Shown here: piece by piece, positions 42,547-53,936 of the stretch
Layout of the letters: each line of letters starts with the position of its first letter
Position numbering within the stretch: position 1 is the stretch's first letter
Assembly (NCBI RefSeq): GCF_902833145.1
Contig: NZ_CADFEN010000004.1
Coordinates: forward strand, 248,001-312,000
DNA: 64,000 nt
Origin: Burkholderia sp. BCC0506
GTDB lineage: Bacteria > Pseudomonadota > Gammaproteobacteria > Burkholderiales > Burkholderiaceae
Reading direction: 5' to 3'
Notes under the pieces: generated by a model
Told to the model about the DNA's origin: nothing
Database searches by the model: none
The model's input: the letters and a program-made list of their open reading frames with translations, nothing else
Program-made: the position numbers and the translations under genes

Positions 42547-44211
42547 TCAGCCGAGCTCGAGCGCGTTCGTCAGGTCGCCGGGCGGCGTCTCACCGCGCGC
42601 GGCGAACGCGTTGTTGCGCAGGACGATGCCGTCGAGCGGCGCGAGCCCGTGCACGCGGCTGATGAAGCGCAGAATCGAGTTCGTGTCGTACAGCGTGTGA
42701 TCGACGAAGCCCTTTTTCGCGAACGGCGAGATCACGAGCGCCGGAATTCGCGAGCCGGGGCCCCAGCGATCGCCGACCGGCGGCGCGACGTGATCCCACC
42801 ATCCGCCGTTCTCGTCGTGCGTCATCACGATCACGGTGTTTTCCCATTGCGGCCCGCGCCGGATATGGTCGATCACGGTCGCGATGTGACGGTCGCCGGA
42901 TGCGATGTCCGCATAGCCCGCGTGCATGTTCAGGTTGCCCTGCGGCTTGTAGAACGTGACGGCCGGCAGGCGGCCCGCGTCGATGTCGGCGATGAAGCGG
43001 TTGGTCGACGGCTCGTCGCCGAGCCCCGCGTCGCGCAGGTGCTTGCGGCGCGCCTCGGTGCCCGGCGCGTAGTTCGCGAAGTAGTTGAACGGCTGGTGGT
43101 GGTACTGGAAGTCGGGCACGGTGCCCGTGTCGCGATGCTCGAGCGCGTACTGCCATGCGCCGCTGTACCACGCCCAGTCGATGTTCTTTTCCGACAGGCG
43201 GTCGCCGATCGTCGCGTAGCCCTGCGGCGGCATCACGCGATGGTCGGCCGGATCCGCATACGCGGCGTTGCCCGGATCGGGCGGCGGCACGTAGCTCGGC
43301 TGGTACGGCGGCGCCATCGTGTTCACGCCGTAGCCGTCCGGCGTCAGCGGGCCGTCGGCCGCGAATTTCGGCGGACCGTCGAGCGCGGACGCGGGCGAAT
43401 CGTCCGCGAGCTTCAGGCGCGTGCCGGCCGGATCGTCGCCTTCGACCTTCGACAGGAGCTTCGCCGCATGCGGATGCTTGTGCGCGTCCGGATACAGCGG
43501 CGGCTGCGCGGAGATCAGGAACATGTGGTTCATCCACGAACCGCCGAAGGCGGCCATGAAGAAGTTGTCGCACAGCGTGTATTGCCGGGCGAGATTCCAC
43601 AGTCGCAGCGTGTCGGCCGAATTGCGGTAATGGCCCATCACGAGGCCGCCCGAATCGGCCCACGCGGCGAACTGGTTGTTGCGGCCGCCCGCGATCTGCA
43701 TCTGGTTCTGGTAGAAGCGATGCCACAGGTCGCGCGTGATCACGCCGTTCGGCAGCGGCTGGCCCTGCGCGTCGGTGATCCGGAACGGTGCGTTCGGCAG
43801 CTTGTCGATGTCGCGCTCGGCGATCGCGTAGCGCTTGCCGTTCACTTCCTGCGCCTGCGGCACGAGCCCGCCCCAGATCTTCGGCAGCACCGGCAGCGGC
43901 GTCTTGCCGTCGCGATCGAGCTGCTGCGCATGTTCGGGCCGCACTTCGCTCAGCGGGTAACGCACGCCCGGGAAATCGCCGTACAGGTTCGCGAAGCTGC
44001 GGTTTTCCGCATAGATCACGACGATGTGGCGTACGCGCTGGCGCAACGCTTCGTCGATGCGCTGGTCGGCGGCCGAACGCGATGCGCTGCCCGCGGTGGT
44101 TTCGCAGCCGGCGAGCGCGACCCCGGCGCCGAGTGCGGCGAGGCCGCCGAGCACACGGCGGCGGTCGGGGTCGGCGGGAAGGTCGTCGGGGCGATCGGGG
44201 GTGTCGTTCAC
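42547..44211 (-). CDS. Acid phosphatase / phospholipase C-family phosphoesterase, lipoprotein
   Basis: A 554-residue exported phosphoesterase resembling Francisella AcpA and bacterial acid phosphatases. The N-terminus has DRRRVLGGLAALGAGVALAG with a twin-arginine-like signal and a lipobox cysteine (LAGC), so it is likely anchored at the envelope. Active-site blocks: HIVVIYAENRSFANLYGDFP, GSWMNHMFLISAQPP, IVMTHDENGGWWDHVAPPVG and LVISPFAKKGFVDHTLYDTN. GTG 44211 (VNDTPDRP) follows GAGGAG and starts before the signal. It is distinct from the shorter enzyme at 23624. Possible role in phosphate acquisition or host interaction; substrate unknown. Confidence 0.88.
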   Translation of the reverse strand: MNDTPDRPDDLPADPDRRRVLGGLAALGAGVALAGCETTAGSASRSAADQRIDEALRQRVRHIVVIYAENRSFANLYGDFPGVRYPLSEVRPEHAQQLDRDGKTPLPVLPKIWGGLVPQAQEVNGKRYAIAERDIDKLPNAPFRITDAQGQPLPNGVITRDLWHRFYQNQMQIAGGRNNQFAAWADSGGLVMGHYRNSADTLRLWNLARQYTLCDNFFMAAFGGSWMNHMFLISAQPPLYPDAHKHPHAAKLLSKVEGDDPAGTRLKLADDSPASALDGPPKFAADGPLTPDGYGVNTMAPPYQPSYVPPPDPGNAAYADPADHRVMPPQGYATIGDRLSEKNIDWAWYSGAWQYALEHRDTGTVPDFQYHHQPFNYFANYAPGTEARRKHLRDAGLGDEPSTNRFIADIDAGRLPAVTFYKPQGNLNMHAGYADIASGDRHIATVIDHIRRGPQWENTVIVMTHDENGGWWDHVAPPVGDRWGPGSRIPALVISPFAKKGFVDHTLYDTNSILRFISRVHGLAPLDGIVLRNNAFAARGETPPGDLTNALELG

Positions 44212-44482
44212 GTCGTGGGCTCCTCGGATGGGCGGGTGGGCGTCGTCGTTCGATGCGCGCCGGCGCCGCGCGGGCTGCCGCGACACAGGGCGGGATGCAA
44301 CGGCCGGCATCGTGCGCGGCGGCGCGATCCGACTGTCACAAAAATGTCATGAGCGCGACTATAACGCGGCAAGGGGGCGGATGAAAGCCGTTCGTCGGAC
44401 GATTCGACGCTCGCGCGGCGAGCGATGCGCGGCGCGCGTGCGCGAACTAGACTTGAATCAGGGATACGGCCGGCCCGATGCC

Positions 44483-46459
<1,977 letters not shown>

Positions 46460-46484
46460 AGCCGCCGCGCATATCGACGTCGAC

Positions 46485-46703
46485 ATGGTGCAAACCGAAG
46501 CGGGCAGGGTGCGCGTGGGCGAGATGGCCGTGCGCTTGTCGATCGGCCGGACGTGGGCCGACCTCGCGGCCGCGATCCGCGCGCTCGACGGGTTCGATGC
46601 GTATTGCGTGGTGAGCGAGAGCATGCGCGCGGGCATCCCGATTTCGGTCGACGTGTGCGATGCGAGCGGCGTCGCGCTCGAATGCACTGCGACGGGGGCG
46701 TGA
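46485..46703 (+). CDS. Small protein, unknown
   Basis: A 72-residue soluble protein: MVQTEAGRVRVGEMAVRLSI, then WADLAAAIRALDGFDAYCVV and ESMRAGIPISVDVCDASGVA. The last 50 residues look folded. It follows the ftsH-like gene by 25 bp, so it is probably in its transcript. No good ribosome-binding site is seen before ATG 46485, and upstream in-frame starts are possible. No family recognised. Confidence 0.5.
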   Translation: MVQTEAGRVRVGEMAVRLSIGRTWADLAAAIRALDGFDAYCVVSESMRAGIPISVDVCDASGVALECTATGA

Positions 46704-46718
46704 GCGCGGGCCGGCGCG

Positions 46719-48125
46719 TCAGGATTCGGTCGCGGCCGCGACTTCGGCCGCTTCGGTGAGCGCCTGGAGAAAGCGCGTGCGCCACCAGTGCACGTCGGTC
46801 TTGCGCAGGATCGCCATCAGCGCCGCGTGGCGCTGGCGGCGCTCTTCGAGCGGCATCGTGAGCGCGCGCTGGATCGCCTGCGCGGTGCCTTGCGTATCGT
46901 ACGGATTGACGAGCAGCGCCGACTTCAATTGCTCGGCCGCACCCGCGAAACGCGACAGCACGAGCACGCCCGGGTCGGCCGCGTCCTGCGCGGCGAGGAA
47001 CTCTTTCGCGACGAGATTCATCCCGTCGCGCAGCGGCGTGACGAGTGCGACCCGGCTTGCACGATAGAGGCCCGGCAGGCGCTTGCGCGCGACGGTGCGG
47101 TGAATGTAGCGCATCGGCATCCATTCGAGCTCGCCGTAGTCGCCGTTGATCGCGCCGCACAGGCTGTCCATCTCGCGCCGCAGGTCGTCGTACGCGCCGA
47201 GATCCTCGCGGCTCGGCGCGGCGATCTGGATCAGCGTCGCGCGGTCGCGGTTCTCCGGATACTGTTCGAGCAACTCGCGGAACGCATGCACGCGCTGCGG
47301 CAGCCCTTTCGTGTAATCGAGCCGGTCGACGCCGACCAGCAACTGGCGGCGCGAATATTCGTCGCGCATCCGCTCGAACATGTCGAGGCCATCGCGATCG
47401 CGCGCGAGCGATTCGAACTCGTCGACGTTGATGCCGATCGGAAACGCGCCGGCCGACAGCGTGCGCCCGAACGCGCGCAGCCGCCCGTCCGGCAGCCGCG
47501 CCGCGCCGGCCTCGGCCTCGACGTAATGCTCGAAGTGGAGCAGATCCGATTCCGTCTGGAAGCCGACGAGGTCGTACGCGAACAGCGAGCGCATCAGCCA
47601 TTCGTGCTCCGGGATCGCGGCCATGATCGGCGGCGGCGGCATCGGGATGTGCAGGAAGAAGCCGATCGGATTCGTGCAACCCATCGCGCGCAGCTCGGCG
47701 GCGAGCGGAATCAGCTGATAGTCGTGCACCCAGATGATGTCGTCGGGCCGCAGCAGCGTGCGCAGCTTGCGCGCGAACAACTGGTTCACGCGCCGGTAGC
47801 CGTCGGCGAAGCGCCGGTCGAACTGCGCGAGGTCGAGCCGGTAGTGAAACACCGGCCACAGCACGTTGTTCGAGTAGCCGAGGTAATAAGCGTCGTAATC
47901 CTGCGGATCGAGATCGATCGTCGCGAGCTGGATGCCGCCGACATTCTGGATCTGCACGTCGTCGCCATGCGCGGCTTGATCCTCGCCGCCGCGTAGCCGG
48001 CCGCTCCACCCGAACCAGACGCCGCCGGTTTCCTGCAGGCTGTCCTTCACGGCGACGGCGAGGCCGCCGGCCGCGGCTTTACGGGGATCTGCGATGCGAT
48101 TGGATACGACGACGAGTCGGCTCAC
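46719..48125 (-). CDS. otsA: Trehalose-6-phosphate synthase
   Basis: A 468-residue GT20 glycosyltransferase that joins UDP-glucose and glucose-6-phosphate to trehalose-6-phosphate, an osmo- and stress-protectant precursor. Conserved parts: SRLVVVSNRIADP at the N-terminus, GGLAVAVKDSL, WVHDYQLIPLAAELR, HIPMPPPPIMAAIP, VDRLDYTKGLPQRVHAFREL and VTPLRDGMNLVAKEFLA. GTG 48125 is taken since AGGAGA lies 6 bases before it and the family starts there. otsB is not in the window; the phosphatase may be elsewhere. It is convergent with the small protein gene. Confidence 0.95.
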   Translation of the reverse strand: MSRLVVVSNRIADPRKAAAGGLAVAVKDSLQETGGVWFGWSGRLRGGEDQAAHGDDVQIQNVGGIQLATIDLDPQDYDAYYLGYSNNVLWPVFHYRLDLAQFDRRFADGYRRVNQLFARKLRTLLRPDDIIWVHDYQLIPLAAELRAMGCTNPIGFFLHIPMPPPPIMAAIPEHEWLMRSLFAYDLVGFQTESDLLHFEHYVEAEAGAARLPDGRLRAFGRTLSAGAFPIGINVDEFESLARDRDGLDMFERMRDEYSRRQLLVGVDRLDYTKGLPQRVHAFRELLEQYPENRDRATLIQIAAPSREDLGAYDDLRREMDSLCGAINGDYGELEWMPMRYIHRTVARKRLPGLYRASRVALVTPLRDGMNLVAKEFLAAQDAADPGVLVLSRFAGAAEQLKSALLVNPYDTQGTAQAIQRALTMPLEERRQRHAALMAILRKTDVHWWRTRFLQALTEAAEVAAATES

Positions 48126-48544
48126 CAGCTCTCCTGACGATCGTTGGGGGAAGGTTCGTGCGGCCAAGGCGCGAGAGGCAGACGCCGCCATCGGCGCGCG
48201 ATGCGCGACGCTGGGGCCGCAGGGCGATCGGACGGGAGTCAGGGCAAGCGATTCGCCGTCCGGTCGAAAAGTGCTTTTTTAGGATACTCGTCATTCGCGG
48301 GTTTTAAAAGTCCGTGTCGATGGACGCGGCCGGCGAGCCTGTCGCGCGGTATCGATGGCGACGGTGCGGCAGCGTGCGCTGCCCGAGCGGGACCGAAATT
48401 TGCGCATCGCGGCGGATGCAATGCCCGCAAGGCCGTGCGGCGAGTGGGGCGGATGCCGCACATCGTGCGGCGCACGCGCGCGTGACGCAGGCCGATACGC
48501 GAAACGGTGTGCCTACCGCCGCCTTCTGCGCATCGGTCGTTACG
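48126..48544. other. Intergenic region between otsA and the chemoreceptor gene
   Basis: About 420 bp. An AT-richer part (48265-48312, with TTTTAAAA and TTTTTTAGG) is where the otsA promoter would be. No gene is supported. Confidence 0.45.
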
Positions 48545-50179
48545 TTACGCGCCAGCCGGTTGCCACTGACGCATATCGGCCTCCTGCGCATGCGTGCCCG
48601 ACGACGCCCGATGTGCGCCCGACGGCATCCGGAACGCGGCGACGGTATCGGACAGCTCGCGGCCCTGCGCTTCGAGCGACTTCGAGGCGGCTGCCGCCTG
48701 CTCGACGAGCGCCGCGTTCTGCTGCGTCGTCTCGTCCATCTGCGTGATCGTCAGGTTCACCTGGTCGATGCCGCGGCTTTGCTCGGCCGATGCGGCCGCG
48801 ATCTCGCCCATGATGTCCGTCACGCGGGCCACGGCCTGCGTGACGTCGGCCATCGTCTTGCCGGCTTCGCCCGCGAGCGCCGAGCCGTCGCGAATCGTCT
48901 GCACCGACGCGGAGATCAGCTCGTTGATTTCCTTGGCCGCCGTCGACGAGCGCTGCGCGAGATTGCGCACCTCGCTCGCGACGACCGCGAAGCCGCGTCC
49001 CTGTTCGCCCGCGCGGGCGGCCTCGACCGCCGCGTTGAGCGCGAGGATGTTGGTCTGGAACGCGATGCCTTCGATGATGCCCGTGATGTCGGCGATCTTC
49101 GACGAGCTGTGGCCGATTTCCGTCATCGTGTCGACCACGCGGCCGACCACCGCGCTGCCGCGCTGCGCGACGTCCGACGCGTTCGCGGCGAGCGTGCTCG
49201 CCTGTTGCGCGTTTTCCGCGTTCAGGCGCACCGTCGACGTGAATTGCTCCATCGTCGCCGCGGTTTCCTGCAGCGACGCGGCCTGTTCCTCGGTGCGCTG
49301 GCTCAGGTCGAGGTTGCCCGATGCGATTTCGCTCACCGCGTGCGCGATGCTGTTCGACGATTCGCGCACGCGCCCGACGATGCCGACCAGCCGTTCGTTC
49401 ATCGTGCGCAGCGCGTCGAGCAGGTCGCGCGTTTCGTCGTTGCCGCGCACCTCGATACGGCTGCCGAGATCGCCGTTGGCCACCGTGCGCGCGACTGCCA
49501 CGGCCGCGCCGATCGGCGCCGTGATCTTGCGCGTGAGCCACAGGCCGCCGCAGGCCGCGATCGCGACGGCGATCACGCAGATGCCGGCCAGCAGATTGCG
49601 CTCCACCGTATAGCGATCCGCGAATGCCTGCGCGATCTCGATTTCGCGTTCGTGCGTATAGGTCGCGTAGGCGTCGGTCGCACGCACCAGTTGCGCGAGC
49701 AACGGGCGGCAATTGTCCTCGATGTCGGCGATGGCGTCGTCCTTCCTGCCGGCCTGCGCGAGCCCGACGATGCGCAGCGCAACGGGCCCGTAGCGGGCCT
49801 CGATGCGCACGATGTCGGCCACCAGTTCGCGTGCGCGCCCGGAAGTGTCGTTCGCGTTCGCCATGAGCGCCTCGAGCTTCGCGAGATGGTCCTGCACGTC
49901 CTTGTGCGCGTGATTCACCTCGGCCAGCTCGGCCTCGACGTCGGACGGCCGGGTGACGAGCACGAGGTTGCGCGCGGCGATCGCGCGCCGGTCGACCGCG
50001 GTGCGGATTCGCGCGGACAGGTTCGCCCGCGCGTTGATGCCGTTCATGTAGCGCGAAAACTCGGCATTCGTATCGGACAGTGCCTTGAGGGCCATGCCCG
50101 ACACGATCACGGTGACTGCTGCGAGCAGGCCGAAGCCGCCAAGGAGTTTTGTCTTGATGCGCATTCTGGCGATTTTCAC
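48545..50179 (-). CDS. Methyl-accepting chemotaxis protein
   Basis: A chemoreceptor of 544 residues. An N-terminal membrane helix ([20 protein letters not shown]), a four-helix-bundle periplasmic domain, a second helix ([20 protein letters not shown]), a HAMP domain and the signalling domain. The hairpin tip is [20 protein letters not shown], then [20 protein letters not shown], the CheA/CheW contact region. The C-terminus (RQWQPAGA) has no CheR-tethering NWETF pentapeptide. GTG 50179 (MKIARM) is the given start; ATG 50164 is possible. A sigma-28-like promoter lies about 70 bases upstream. The ligand is unknown. Confidence 0.93.
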   Translation of the reverse strand: MKIARMRIKTKLLGGFGLLAAVTVIVSGMALKALSDTNAEFSRYMNGINARANLSARIRTAVDRRAIAARNLVLVTRPSDVEAELAEVNHAHKDVQDHLAKLEALMANANDTSGRARELVADIVRIEARYGPVALRIVGLAQAGRKDDAIADIEDNCRPLLAQLVRATDAYATYTHEREIEIAQAFADRYTVERNLLAGICVIAVAIAACGGLWLTRKITAPIGAAVAVARTVANGDLGSRIEVRGNDETRDLLDALRTMNERLVGIVGRVRESSNSIAHAVSEIASGNLDLSQRTEEQAASLQETAATMEQFTSTVRLNAENAQQASTLAANASDVAQRGSAVVGRVVDTMTEIGHSSSKIADITGIIEGIAFQTNILALNAAVEAARAGEQGRGFAVVASEVRNLAQRSSTAAKEINELISASVQTIRDGSALAGEAGKTMADVTQAVARVTDIMGEIAAASAEQSRGIDQVNLTITQMDETTQQNAALVEQAAAASKSLEAQGRELSDTVAAFRMPSGAHRASSGTHAQEADMRQWQPAGA

Positions 50180-50248
50180 GTTGTGCCCCTGTGCGTGTGG
50201 TTGGCAAATGGAATTTATCGTTCGACCAGATACGGGCTCGTGCCAGCT

Positions 50249-50275
50249 TTAACGGGTATTCGGGATGATTCTTTA
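50249..50275 (-). promoter_or_regulatory. Sigma-28 (FliA)-like promoter of the chemoreceptor
   Basis: On the minus strand: TAAAGAAT, 11 bases, CCCGTTAA. The consensus is TAAAGTTT-N11-GCCGATAA; the -35 TAAAG and spacing match fully and the -10 at six of eight positions. It sits 70 bases before the MCP start, as expected for a late chemotaxis gene. Confidence 0.55.
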
Positions 50276-50596
50276 CCCTTCGAAACCCTGATATTCGCTA
50301 TTTTATTGATGGGAGCCTTGTCGCACGGGCGTTCTTGATCTCGATCAAAAAGCCGGAAGCGTCGCCGATTATTCGAGGCGTTATACGGAGAATTTGAAAC
50401 CGGTTTTATTGATGAAACAAAAATCGTCTTTTTAATTGTAATTGTCTGATGATTTCGTTCTGATTTTCCGGCGAATACCCGAATATCGTTTCGGAGGGAC
50501 CGGGGCGGGAGCCGATAGGCGTACCTGACGTGAACGACGCGAAGGATCGACTGGCGGACGGAAAAGAGACGGCTGCTCGTTTCGCGCGGGAGAAAG

Positions 50597-50618
50597 GCCC
50601 GCGGCGGGCGCCGCGAGC
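50597..50618 (-). terminator. Terminator of znuD
   Basis: On the minus strand GCTCGCGGC pairs with GCCGCGGGC (one G-U) around a four-base loop, followed by CTTTCT. It lies just after the receptor's stop. Confidence 0.55.
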
Positions 50619-50628
50619 CGTACGACGG

Positions 50629-52713
50629 TCAGAACGTGGTGCGCAGTCCGGCCATCACGCTGCGGCCGCCTTCCGGCGCGAAGCCGCGCACGACGGAAGT
50701 CGCGTAGCGAATCTCCTGGTTCGTCAGGTTGTCGCCGCGCAGGTAGGCGAGCCAGTGCGTCGGGCCGACGCGGAACTTGTAGGTCAGCATCACGCCGAGC
50801 GACGTGTAGCCGTCCGTCGAGAAGTCGTTGTCCGGCACGCGATGCTGCGACCACGCATGCGTGACCTGCGCACGCGCGCCGAACGGGCCGTAACCGTAGT
50901 CGGCCGCGAGCGTCGCGCGCAGCGGCGCGATGCGCGGCAGCGGCTGGCCCGTGTCGACATTGCGCGCATGCGTGTAGTCGGCCGTCAGTTCGAGATCGAC
51001 CGTGTGGCCGCGCCGCGAGAATGCCCGCCACTTGCCGTCCAGTTCGATGCCGTAGAACTCGGCGCGCACGCCGCGATAGATCGCCTCGTTGAGCGAGCCG
51101 TCGGTGCCGGGCGCGACCGGTTCGCCGTCGTCGTCCACGACGCGGCCCGTGTTGTACTCGGTCAGGTAGTTCGAGAAGCGGTTGTAGAACACGCCGACGC
51201 TGCCGCGGTTCGGCCCGCTCGCATAGCGCAGCGACAGGTCGGTCGACACGGCCTTTTCCTTCGACGCGTTCGGGTTGCCGATCAGGAACTGGCCGGTCGC
51301 GTCGTGCGGGCCGTTCGAATACAGCTCGTAGAAGGTCGGCGCGCGTTCGGTGTAGGCCACGTTCGCTGCGACCGACCATACCGGCGTCAGCGAGAACAGC
51401 GCGCCGGCCGACAGGCTGCCCGCGTTGAAGTCGCGCGGCTGCGCGCCCGCGAATTTCTCGACACCGGCCGGATCGGGATCGACCTTCACGTGCTCGAAGC
51501 GGCCGCCGAGGCTCAGCTTCAGCGCCGGGACGACCTGCCATTCCTCGAGGCCGAACAGCGCGACGCTGCTGGTGCGCGTGGACGGCACGAGCATTTCGTC
51601 GCCGAGCGCCGAGAATGTGTTCTGACCGAACTGCACGCCGATCGCGCCTTCGAACGGCCCGATCTTGCGATGACGCGCCTCGATGCGCGCCTCGTAGCCG
51701 CGATTGCGGAAGGTGGTCGCCGTCTCGCCGTTGTCGACTTCCTTGTGGCGGTAGTCGGTGTACGCGAAGTCGAATTTCAGCTGCGTGAACGGTCCGCTCA
51801 GGTTGCGTACCTCGGATGCGAGCGCGAGGCGTTCCTGTCGCATCCGCAGCCGCACGTCGCTTTCCGCGACGGAGCCATAGTTCGATTCGTAGCCGCTGTA
51901 CGACAGGCCCGCGAAACCGTCCGCCCACGTGTACGACGCGCCGACCGCACCGCCGTGCACGCGGCCGTCGCTGTTCGGTACGTTGCCTTCCGGCTGCGGC
52001 GTGTCGGGGCCGTCGATCGCGCGTTGCTGGCTGCTGCGTGCGTAGCCGGGAATCCGCAGCTTGCTCGTTTCGCGGTCGAACGCGTCGACGTGGAACGCGA
52101 AGCGGCCGTTGCCGCCTTCGACCTGCGCGGCGCCCGCGCGCACGGAATTCGCGCCGCCGTAGCGTGCGTCGAGCGCGCCGGTCACGCCCTCGATCGCTTC
52201 GCGCGGAATCCGGTTGTCGATCGTGTTGACCACGCCGCCTACCGCGTTGCCGCCGTACAGCAGCGCGGCCGGGCCGCGCACGATCTCGACGCGCTCGATC
52301 GACAGCGGATCCTGCGGCACCGCATGGTCGTACGACAGCGACGACGCGTCATAGGCCGCGACGCCGTTCTGCAGCAGCCGGATCCGGTCGCCGTCCATCC
52401 CGCGGATGATCGGGCGGCCGACCATCGGCCCGTAGGTGGTGGTCGACACGCCGGGCAGCCCGTTGAGCGTTTCGCCGAGCGAATCGGCCTGGCGGCGCGT
52501 CAGCGCATCGCCGGACAACTGGACGGTCGGTGCGATCAGTTCGGCGTCGCCGAGCGGGTTCGCGGTCACGAAGATCGGTGCGAGCGTCGCGGTTGCGGCG
52601 GCAGGCGTGCCGGACGCCGCAGGCGCATCGGTCTGCGCGTGGGCGACGGCGGCGAACAGCATCAGCGACAGGGACGAGAGCGGGCGAAGCGGTAAGCGAG
52701 GGAGGTCGCGCAT
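50629..52713 (-). CDS. znuD: ZnuD-type TonB-dependent zinc receptor
   Basis: A 694-residue outer-membrane receptor, expected to import zinc (or a zinc complex) in a TonB-dependent way. A signal peptide (LSSLSLMLFAAVAHAQ) is followed by a plug with GETLNGLPGVSTTTYGPMVG, PIIRGMDGDRIRLLQNGVAA, SLSYDHAVPQDPLSIERVEI and GPAALLYGGNAVGGVVNTID, the latter block being typical of ZnuD and its relatives. The barrel ends in a terminal phenylalanine (AGLRTTF). The His-rich loop of meningococcal ZnuD is not seen, so zinc selectivity is inferred mostly from the plug and the Zur-like palindrome upstream. ATG 52713 begins the signal. Confidence 0.83.
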   Translation of the reverse strand: MRDLPRLPLRPLSSLSLMLFAAVAHAQTDAPAASGTPAAATATLAPIFVTANPLGDAELIAPTVQLSGDALTRRQADSLGETLNGLPGVSTTTYGPMVGRPIIRGMDGDRIRLLQNGVAAYDASSLSYDHAVPQDPLSIERVEIVRGPAALLYGGNAVGGVVNTIDNRIPREAIEGVTGALDARYGGANSVRAGAAQVEGGNGRFAFHVDAFDRETSKLRIPGYARSSQQRAIDGPDTPQPEGNVPNSDGRVHGGAVGASYTWADGFAGLSYSGYESNYGSVAESDVRLRMRQERLALASEVRNLSGPFTQLKFDFAYTDYRHKEVDNGETATTFRNRGYEARIEARHRKIGPFEGAIGVQFGQNTFSALGDEMLVPSTRTSSVALFGLEEWQVVPALKLSLGGRFEHVKVDPDPAGVEKFAGAQPRDFNAGSLSAGALFSLTPVWSVAANVAYTERAPTFYELYSNGPHDATGQFLIGNPNASKEKAVSTDLSLRYASGPNRGSVGVFYNRFSNYLTEYNTGRVVDDDGEPVAPGTDGSLNEAIYRGVRAEFYGIELDGKWRAFSRRGHTVDLELTADYTHARNVDTGQPLPRIAPLRATLAADYGYGPFGARAQVTHAWSQHRVPDNDFSTDGYTSLGVMLTYKFRVGPTHWLAYLRGDNLTNQEIRYATSVVRGFAPEGGRSVMAGLRTTF

Positions 52714-53082
52714 GGTCGGTGAATCGGTTGGAATCGGATCGGGTAACGAGCGATGCGGGTCACCGCCGGATACGATATATTGTTGCGTCGATGACGCGCA
52801 ATGACCCGTTGGAACATGGCTCGGCGATGCGCGGCCACCTGGATCGAAACGGCGTCAGGCGGACGAGCACGCGACATGATATGTTATATCATGTCAATTT
52901 CCAAGCAGGATGACGGGATTCCGTCGGATCTCCGTCAGAGCGGCGAAAGCGGGGCGGGAGCGAGGCGGATGCCGAAAGGCGCGGGTCCCGGCGCGTCGGG
53001 CCAGCGAAGCGAGCAGGGAAGCCGGACATCCGAATGACGAGACTGTGATAGATTTCCGGCGCGGCCAACGTGCCGCGAACGT
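52714..53082. other. Intergenic region between znuD and ribH
   Basis: About 370 bp between divergent genes. It holds the Zur-like palindrome and the ribH promoter that must lie before the FMN riboswitch. No gene is supported. Confidence 0.5.
52873..52895. promoter_or_regulatory. Zur-like palindrome
   Basis: Perfect 10-bp arms GACATGATAT and ATATCATGTC around three bases, containing the TGTTATA core of zinc-uptake-regulator boxes. It lies 160 bases before the znuD-type start. A weaker related element (GATATATTG) occurs around 52773, nearer the gene. Confidence 0.6.
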
Positions 53083-53231
<149 letters not shown>

Positions 53232-53299
53232 GGTTCGTTGCGTACGCAAGGTACGCGGCTTGTCCCTGTGCGCCCATTCAACTCACACAGGACCCATCG

Positions 53300-53806
53300 A
53301 TGACTCAACTTGCATCCCCCTCCCAATCCGCCGCGCCGCGTATCGCCTTTGTCCAGTCGTGCTGGCACAAGGAGATCGTCGACCAATGCCGAAACGCGTT
53401 TGTCGACGGGCTCGTCAACGCGAACCTGAGCCAGGCGGATTGCGATTTCTTCGAAGTGGCAGGCGCTTTCGAGATTCCGCTGCATGCGAAACTGCTCGCG
53501 CAAACCGGTCGATACGCGGCGATCGCGTGCGCCGGCCTGGTCGTCGACGGCGGCATCTATCGCCATGACTTCGTCGCGCAGGCGGTGATTTCCGGTCTCA
53601 TGCAGGTGCAACTCGAAACCGGCGTGGTGGTGCTGTCGGCGGTGCTGACGCCGCATCATTTCCACGGGGCCGAGCACGTTGCCTTCTTCCACGAGCATTT
53701 CCTCGTGAAGGGCGCGGAGCTCGCGCATGCCTGTGTCGACACGATCGGCAAAGTGGCTGCGCTGAAGGCGGGATCCGCGGTGGCTCCGATACCGCAGGCT
53801 GCGTGA
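53300..53806 (+). CDS. ribH: 6,7-dimethyl-8-ribityllumazine synthase, RibH2-type
   Basis: Penultimate enzyme of riboflavin synthesis, joining 5-amino-6-ribitylaminouracil with dihydroxybutanone phosphate; 168 residues. Marks: RIAFVQSCWHKEIVDQC, FFEVAGAFEIPLHAKLLA, VVDGGIYRHDFVAQAVISGL and VLTPHHFHGAEHVAFFHEHF (the HH motif in the active site). The pattern is that of the second, stand-alone RibH (RibH2) known in Brucella and Mesorhizobium, rather than the ribBD-ribH operon copy. AGGA just before ATG 53300 lies in the hairpin controlled by the riboswitch. A strong hairpin follows the gene. Confidence 0.92.
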   Translation: MTQLASPSQSAAPRIAFVQSCWHKEIVDQCRNAFVDGLVNANLSQADCDFFEVAGAFEIPLHAKLLAQTGRYAAIACAGLVVDGGIYRHDFVAQAVISGLMQVQLETGVVVLSAVLTPHHFHGAEHVAFFHEHFLVKGAELAHACVDTIGKVAALKAGSAVAPIPQAA

Positions 53807-53820
53807 CGCCTTGACGTGTG

Positions 53821-53852
53821 CGTGCCGCGGCGTGGCGTCGCGCCGCGGCACG
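53821..53852 (+). terminator. Terminator of ribH
   Basis: Perfect 12-bp arms CGTGCCGCGGCG and CGCCGCGGCACG with an eight-base loop, 15 bases after the ribH stop. A short T-run (CTTTTCC) follows about ten bases later. Confidence 0.6.
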
Positions 53853-53936
53853 TACGTCGGCTTTTCCCGCGTGTCCGCGAACGCAGCCACGCCACGGCGT
53901 TGGCGTCGCGGCGGCGGCGAGGTGCTCAGGCTCGCG

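Larger units (their letters stand above)
50180..50628. other. Intergenic region before the chemoreceptor gene
   Basis: About 450 bp with the sigma-28-like promoter (50249-50275), an AT-rich part (50395-50460) and the znuD terminator at the far end. No gene is supported. Confidence 0.5.

Noticed and set aside
50530-52695. A 721-residue open frame opposite the ZnuD-type receptor
   Set aside because: Antisense reading with no signal peptide or domain; the receptor's plug and C-terminal Phe are on the other strand.
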